Below are positions 59,050 to 64,000 of a stretch of 64,000 bases of DNA, piece by piece. The stretch is taken from contig JAXIVH010000201.1 in assembly GCA_036785325.1 (NCBI GenBank), positions 186,001 through 250,000 on the forward strand, read 5' to 3'. The stretch comes from Urophycis tenuis (Eukaryota > Chordata > Actinopteri > Gadiformes > Phycidae). Under the pieces are notes generated by a model. It ran no database searches. It had not been told where the DNA came from and saw only the letters and a program-made list of their open reading frames with translations. A program made the translations under genes and the position numbers. Every line of letters begins with the position of its first letter. The first letter of the stretch is position 1.

Positions 59050-61123
59050 CGTTAGAGTTATCTCGATGACCCCCCCCCACCTCATCCAACGACTCGGTAG
59101 TTGAATAGGGGATCAAAGGCAGTTGCACTCGCCAATATCTAGTCATCTGCAGCTCTCTTTTCCCATATTACCAAGAATGAAGTAAAACGAACTTGTTGTG
59201 ATATAACCGCTGATTTGGAGATATAGACTTGTTTTTCCTTTTCCCAAAGGTTTTCTTTGTTCCAAGATGGAGGTCAATCTAGTTTGATTGAAGGTACTTC
59301 CAATGCATTGGTATATTTACTTATTTGAATAAAGACGAGTCACAGCTGGAGTGAGACTTTTCTTTTCCATTTCTATTTTAGTATAAACGTGCTATCGAAA
59401 TATTAGGACACGTCATCAGTAGTGGACCCTGGGATCATAGGGTGTTTCTGGCCATTGTCACTATACACCCTCACCCAAGGGAGGCCCCCCCGAGAGTGAT
59501 CAATTCTCAAGGTGTGTCGTTTCCGAAATGGAATTGGTATTGGGTTTAAGCTTTTTTAGGAGTGATCATTTGTTGAGGTAACGTCGAGGTAAGTAAAGGT
59601 AAGTAAAACACTTTTTAGGATACATTGTTTTGGTTATGGAGAGGAGGGGGCACATACTTACCCCCTGACCAGCACAAACCAGTTGTTAACACCGCTAGGT
59701 AGCCCTGGTTTGGCCAATCAGGGCCGGAGCTTGGTTCTTGTCCTCTGTTGGGTCCAGATGAACTAGCAGAAAACTGGGGTCACGAAGGACCGAGGCCAGC
59801 CGTGACAAAGCACTGCCTCCACGGTCCCCCAATGCAGCTATCCTCAGCGATGGGTGTCCAGACCTAGGAAAGACCAAGACCAGCCCCGACCAGCGGTGCC
59901 TTCCCAGTCGGTCCCAGGGTAGGAAAGGCCAAGGCCAGCCGCGACTAAGCACTGCCTCCCTGGCCCCTCCAGGACCCCATGCCGAACAGCCTGTTAATAA
60001 CAATTCCTGTGCCCCATACACCGCGCGACTACAGAGATTGTGTAGGAAGTTGACCTTAGAGAAGACTCAATGGCTTACTTTCCTCACCCAAAACAACAAT
60101 TTATTGGGGTAGTCTATTCTCGCCGTAGGTACTTCGGTAATGGGTTTTTTTGTGAAAAGTTTTCCGGATGAAATGCATGCTGGGTAAGTGTCTTCTTCCT
60201 CCAATATGTCAAGTGTAGGTTAAGGTTAGGGTAGATTTAGGGGTAGAGTTAGCAGTTAACCTTAACGTTAGGTTTGAAGTAAATGGGAGGGGTTGCGGTT
60301 AGGGTTAAGGTTAGGGCTGAGGTTAGGGTTAGGTATAAGGTTACGGTTTAGGGTTAAGGTTAGGGTTAAGGTTAGGGTTACGGTTAGGGCTAAGGTTAGG
60401 GCTAAGGTTAGAGTAAGGGTTAGGGTTAGCGTTACGGTTAGGGTAAGGTTAGGGTTAGGGTTAGAGGTTAGGGGTTAGGGGTTAGGGTTAAGATGAGGGC
60501 TGAGGTTAGGGTTAAGGTTAGGGCTGAGGTTAGGGTTAGGTTTAAGGTTAGGGATAAGGTTAGGGTTGGGGTTACGGCTGAGATTGGGGTTAAGGTTAGG
60601 GTTGAGGTTAGGGTTAGTGTTATGGATAAGGTTAGGTTAAGTGTTAGGGCCAAGGTTAGGGTTAAGGTTAGGGTTAGGGCTAGAATTAGGGTTAGGGCTA
60701 AGGTTAGGGTTAGGGTTATGGCTGAGGTTAGGGTTAAGGTTAGGTTTGAGGTTAGGGTTAGTGTTAAGGTTAGGGTTAGTGTTAAGGTTAGGGCCAAGGT
60801 TAGGGTTAGGGTTAAGGTTAGGGTTAGGGCTAAGGTTAGGGTTAGGGTTATGGCTGAGGCTAGGGTTAGGGCTAAAGTTAGGGCAAAGGTTAGAGTTAGG
60901 GTTAGCGTTAGAGTTAGGGTAGGGTTAGTGTTGGAGGTTAGGGTAGGCTTAGGGTTAGACTTAGAGTAGGGGTTAGGGTTAGAGTTAGAGTAGGGGTTAG
61001 GGTTAGTGTTAAGGCTAAGGTTAGGGGTTGAGGTTAGTGTTAAGATTAGGGCCAAGGTAAGGGTTAGTGTTAGGGTTGAGTTAGGGTTAGGGCTAAGGTT
61101 AGGCCTATGGTTAGGGTTGGGTT
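59050..61123 (+). repeat. Macrosatellite unit, short type (2074 bp)
   Basis: It has a 12-bp deletion near 59190 (AACGAACTTGTTGTG), losing ATGGTTATCTGT. Telomere-like block about 60213-61123, with expansion of GTTAGTGTTAAGG near 60755-60790 and loss of TTATGGTTAAGA near 60670. Confidence 0.9.
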
Positions 61124-62413
61124 CGTTAGAGTTATCTCGATGACCCCCCCCACCTCATCCAACGACTCGGTAGTTGAATAGGGGATCAAAGGCAGTTGCA
61201 CTCGCCAATATCTAGTCATCCGCAGCTCTCTTTTCCCATATTACCAAGAATGAAGTAAAACGAAATGGTTATCTGTCTTGTTGTGATATAACCGCTGATT
61301 TGGAGATATAGACTTGTTTTTCCTTTTCCCAAAGGTTTTCTTTGTTCCAAGATGGAGGTCAATCTAGTTTGATTGAAGGTACTTCCAATGCATTGGTATA
61401 TTTACTTATTTGAATAAAGACGAGTCACAGCTGGAGTGAGACTTTTCTTTTCCATTTCTATTTTAGTATAAACGTGCTATCGAAATATTAGGACACGTCA
61501 TCAGTAGTGGACCCTGGGATCATAGGGTGTTTCTGGCCATTGTCACTATACACCCTCACCCAAGGGAGGCCCCCCCGAGAGTGATCAATTCTCAAGGTGT
61601 GTCGTTTCCGAAATGGAATTGGTATTGGGTTTAAGCTTTTTTAGGAGTGATCATTTGTTGAGGTAACGTCGAGGTAAGTAAAGGTAAGTAAAACACTTTT
61701 TAGGATACATTGTTTTGGTTATGGAGAGGAGGGGGCACATACTTACCCCCTGACCAGCACAAACCAGTTGTTAACACCGCTAGGTAGCCCTGGTTTGGCC
61801 AATCAGGGCCGGAGCTTGGTTCTTGTCCTCTGTTGGGTCCAGATGAACTAGCAGAAAACTGGGGTCACGAAGGACCGAGGCCAGCCGTGACAAAGCACTG
61901 CCTCCACGGTCCCCCAATGCAGCTATCCTCAGCGATGGGTGTCCAGACCTAGGAAAGACCAAGACCAGCCCCGACCAGCGGTGCCTTCCCAGTCGGTCCC
62001 AGGGTAGGAAAGGCCAAGGCCAGCCGCGACTAAGCACTGCCTCCCTGGCCCCTCCAGGACCCCATGCCGAACAGCCTGTTAATAACAATTCCTGTGCCCC
62101 ATACACCGCGCGACTACAGAGATTGTGTAGGAAGTTGACCTTAGAGAAGACTCAATGGCTTACTTTCCTCACCCAAAACAACAATTTCTTGGGGTAGTCT
62201 ATTCTCGCCGTAGGTACTTCGGTAATGGGTTTTTTTGTGAAAAGTTTTCCGGATGAAATGCATGCTGGGTAATTGTCTTCTTCCTCCAATATGTCAAGTG
62301 TAGGTTAAGGTTAGGGTAGATTTAGGGGTAGAGTTAGCAGTTAACCTTAACGTTAGGTTTGAAGTAAATGGGAGGGGTTGCGGTTAGGGTTAAGGTTAGG
62401 GCTGAGGTTAGGG

Positions 62414-62523
62414 TTAGCCCTAACCGTAACCCTAACCTTAACCCTAACCTTAACCCTAAACCGTATAAGGTTACGGTTTAGGGTTAAGGTTAGGGTTAAG
62501 GTTAGGGTTACGGTTAGGGCTAA
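62414..62523. repeat. Perfect inverted telomeric repeat: 52-bp arms, 6-base spacer
   Basis: The left arm 62414-62465 (CCCTAA-type, ending AAACCGTA) is the exact reverse complement of the right arm 62472-62523 (TACGGTTTAGGG...). The spacer is TAAGGT. The right arm is the normal unit sequence; the left arm is inserted inverted DNA, found nowhere else in the window. Confidence 0.95.
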
Positions 62524-62598
62524 GGTTAGGGCTAAGGTTAGAGTAAGGGTTAAGGTTAGCGTTACGGTTAGGGTAAGGTTAGGGTTAGGGTTAGAGGT

Positions 62599-62750
62599 TA
62601 GGGGTTAGGGGTTAGGGTTAAGATGAGGGCTGAGGTTAGGGTTAAGGTTAGGGGTTAGGGGTTAGGGTTAAGATGAGGGCTGAGGTTAGGGTTAAGGTTA
62701 GGGTTAGGGTTAGAGGTTAGGGGTTAGGGGTTAGGGTTAAGATGAGGGCT
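62599..62750 (+). repeat. Three-copy expansion of the 50-mer module
   Basis: AAGATGAGGGCTGAGG occurs at 62620, 62670 and 62739. The first interval is 50 bp; the second is 69 bp and includes a 19-bp TTAGGGTTAGGGTTAGAGG stretch. Confidence 0.9.
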
Positions 62751-63372
62751 GAGGTTAGGGTTAAGGTTAGGGCTGAGGTTAGGGTTAGGTTTAAGGTTAG
62801 GGATAAGGTTAGGGTTGGGGTTACGGCTGAGATTGGGGTTAAGGTTAGGGTTGAGGTTAGGGTTAGTGTTATGGATAAGGTTAGGTTAAGTGTTAGGGCC
62901 AAGGTTAGGGTTAAGGTTAGGGTTAGGGCTAGAATTAGGGTTAGGGCTAAGGTTAGGGTTAGGGTTATGGCTGAGGTTAGGGTTAAGGTTAGGTTTGAGG
63001 TTAGGGTTAGTGTTAAGGTTAGGGTTAGTGTTAAGGTTAGGGCCAAGGTTAGGGTTAGGGTTAAGGTTAGGGTTAGGGCTAAGGTTAGGGTTAGGGTTAT
63101 GGCTGAGGCTAGGGTTAGGGCTAAAGTTAGGGCAAAGGTTAGAGTTAGGGTTAGCGTTAGAGTTAGGGTAGGGTTAGTGTTGGAGGTTAGGGTAGGCTTA
63201 GGGTTAGACTTAGAGTAGGGGTTAGGGTTAGAGTTAGAGTAGGGGTTAGGGTTAGTGTTAAGGCTAAGGTTAGGGGTTGAGGTTAGTGTTAAGATTAGGG
63301 CCAAGGTAAGGGTTAGTGTTAGGGTTGAGTTAGGGTTAGGGCTAAGGTTAGGCCTATGGTTAGGGTTGGGTT

Positions 63373-64000
63373 CGTTAGAGTTATCTCGATGACCCCCCCC
63401 ACCTCATCCAACGACTCGGTAGTTGAATAGGGGATCAAAGGCAGTTGCACTCGCCAATATCTAGTCATCCGCAGCTCTCTTTTCCCATATTACCAAGAAT
63501 GAAGTAAAACGAAATGGTTATCTGTCTTGTTGTGATATAACCGCTGATTTGGAGATATAGACTTGTTTTTCCTTTTCCCAAAGGTTTTCTTTGTTCCAAG
63601 ATGGAGGTCAATCTAGTTTGATTGAAGGTACTTCCAATGCATTGGTATATTTACTTATTTGAATAAAGACGAGTCACAGCTGGAGTGAGACTTTTCTTTT
63701 CCATTTCTATTTTAGTATAAACGTGCTATCGAAATATTAGGACACGTCATCAGTAGTGGACCCTGGGATCATAGGGTGTTTCTGGCCATTGTCACTATAC
63801 ACCCTCACCCAAGGGAGGCCCCCCCGAGAGTGATCAATTCTCAAGGTGTGTCGTTTCCGAAATGGAATTGGTATTGGGTTTAAGCTTTTTTAGGAGTGAT
63901 CATTTGTTGAGGTAACGTCGAGGTAAGTAAAGGTAAGTAAAACACTTTTTAGGATACATTGTTTTGGTTATGGAGAGGAGGGGGCACATACTTACCCCCT
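63373..64000 (+). repeat. Partial macrosatellite unit at the window end
   Basis: First 628 bases of a unit, ending at ATACTTACCCCCT, the start of the GC-rich block. It follows the array consensus, and the array presumably continues. Confidence 0.9.

Larger units (their letters stand above)
61124..63372 (+). repeat. Macrosatellite unit, short type with expanded and inverted telomere-like DNA (2249 bp)
   Basis: The telomere-like block (about 62299-63372) contains the inverted repeat at 62414-62523 and three copies of the 50-mer module (62599-62750). It shares the 60670 deletion and the 60755 expansion with the preceding unit, so it derives from it. Confidence 0.9.

Overview
The window looks like a vertebrate subtelomere or pericentromere made almost entirely of tandem repeats. 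I found no intact single-copy gene. Degenerate TTAGGG-type repeats (G-rich on the + strand throughout), long TA/TG microsatellites, split genes with GT-AG splice sites, and LINE-like 3' tails ending in short tandem repeats all point to a eukaryote. The retroelement tails resemble those common in ray-finned fishes, so a teleost is my best guess; this is an inference, not a proof. There is no sign of bacterial operons, phage or CRISPR. Layout: (1) 1-32356, a macrosatellite array. Each unit carries retroelement debris, a GC-rich block and a 0.85-1.0 kb block of degenerate telomere repeats. Units are either short (about 2.06 kb) or long (about 2.77 kb); long units carry an extra 702-711 bp segment with the same junctions every time. 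Diagnostic variants show that the units form a six-unit higher-order repeat of about 14 kb. (2) 32357-50515, an array of a 214-bp satellite. It is interrupted six times by the same roughly 1-kb insert. Each insert carries, on the minus strand, a 503-504 bp exon with good splice sites, followed by a TA/TG/CG microsatellite. Spacing between inserts is always an exact multiple of 214 bp (16, 8, 10, 7 and 5 monomers). (3) 50516-51180, the only non-tandem stretch, with three CCAAT boxes and a 16-C run. (4) 51181-51574, a minisatellite that grades into the cleanest interstitial TTAGGG tract in the window. (5) 51575-64000, the same macrosatellite again in the same orientation. It begins with a clearly diverged unit that acts as an outgroup, and ends with an expanded unit that contains a 52-bp-arm inverted telomeric repeat. 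What connects the regions is repeat evolution rather than a pathway: segment capture, unequal exchange, stepwise duplication and fold-back copying. The most gene-like object is the captured exon (best copy 33644-34147). Its protein has a C-R-G-S-N-S-L-E-G-x-H motif, possibly transposase-derived. Four of the six copies carry the same CGA-to-TGA nonsense change and one has a 1-base deletion. Long Leu-Thr, Arg-Val and Gly-Leu reading frames in the telomere-like blocks are artefacts of the 6-bp period and are not annotated as genes.
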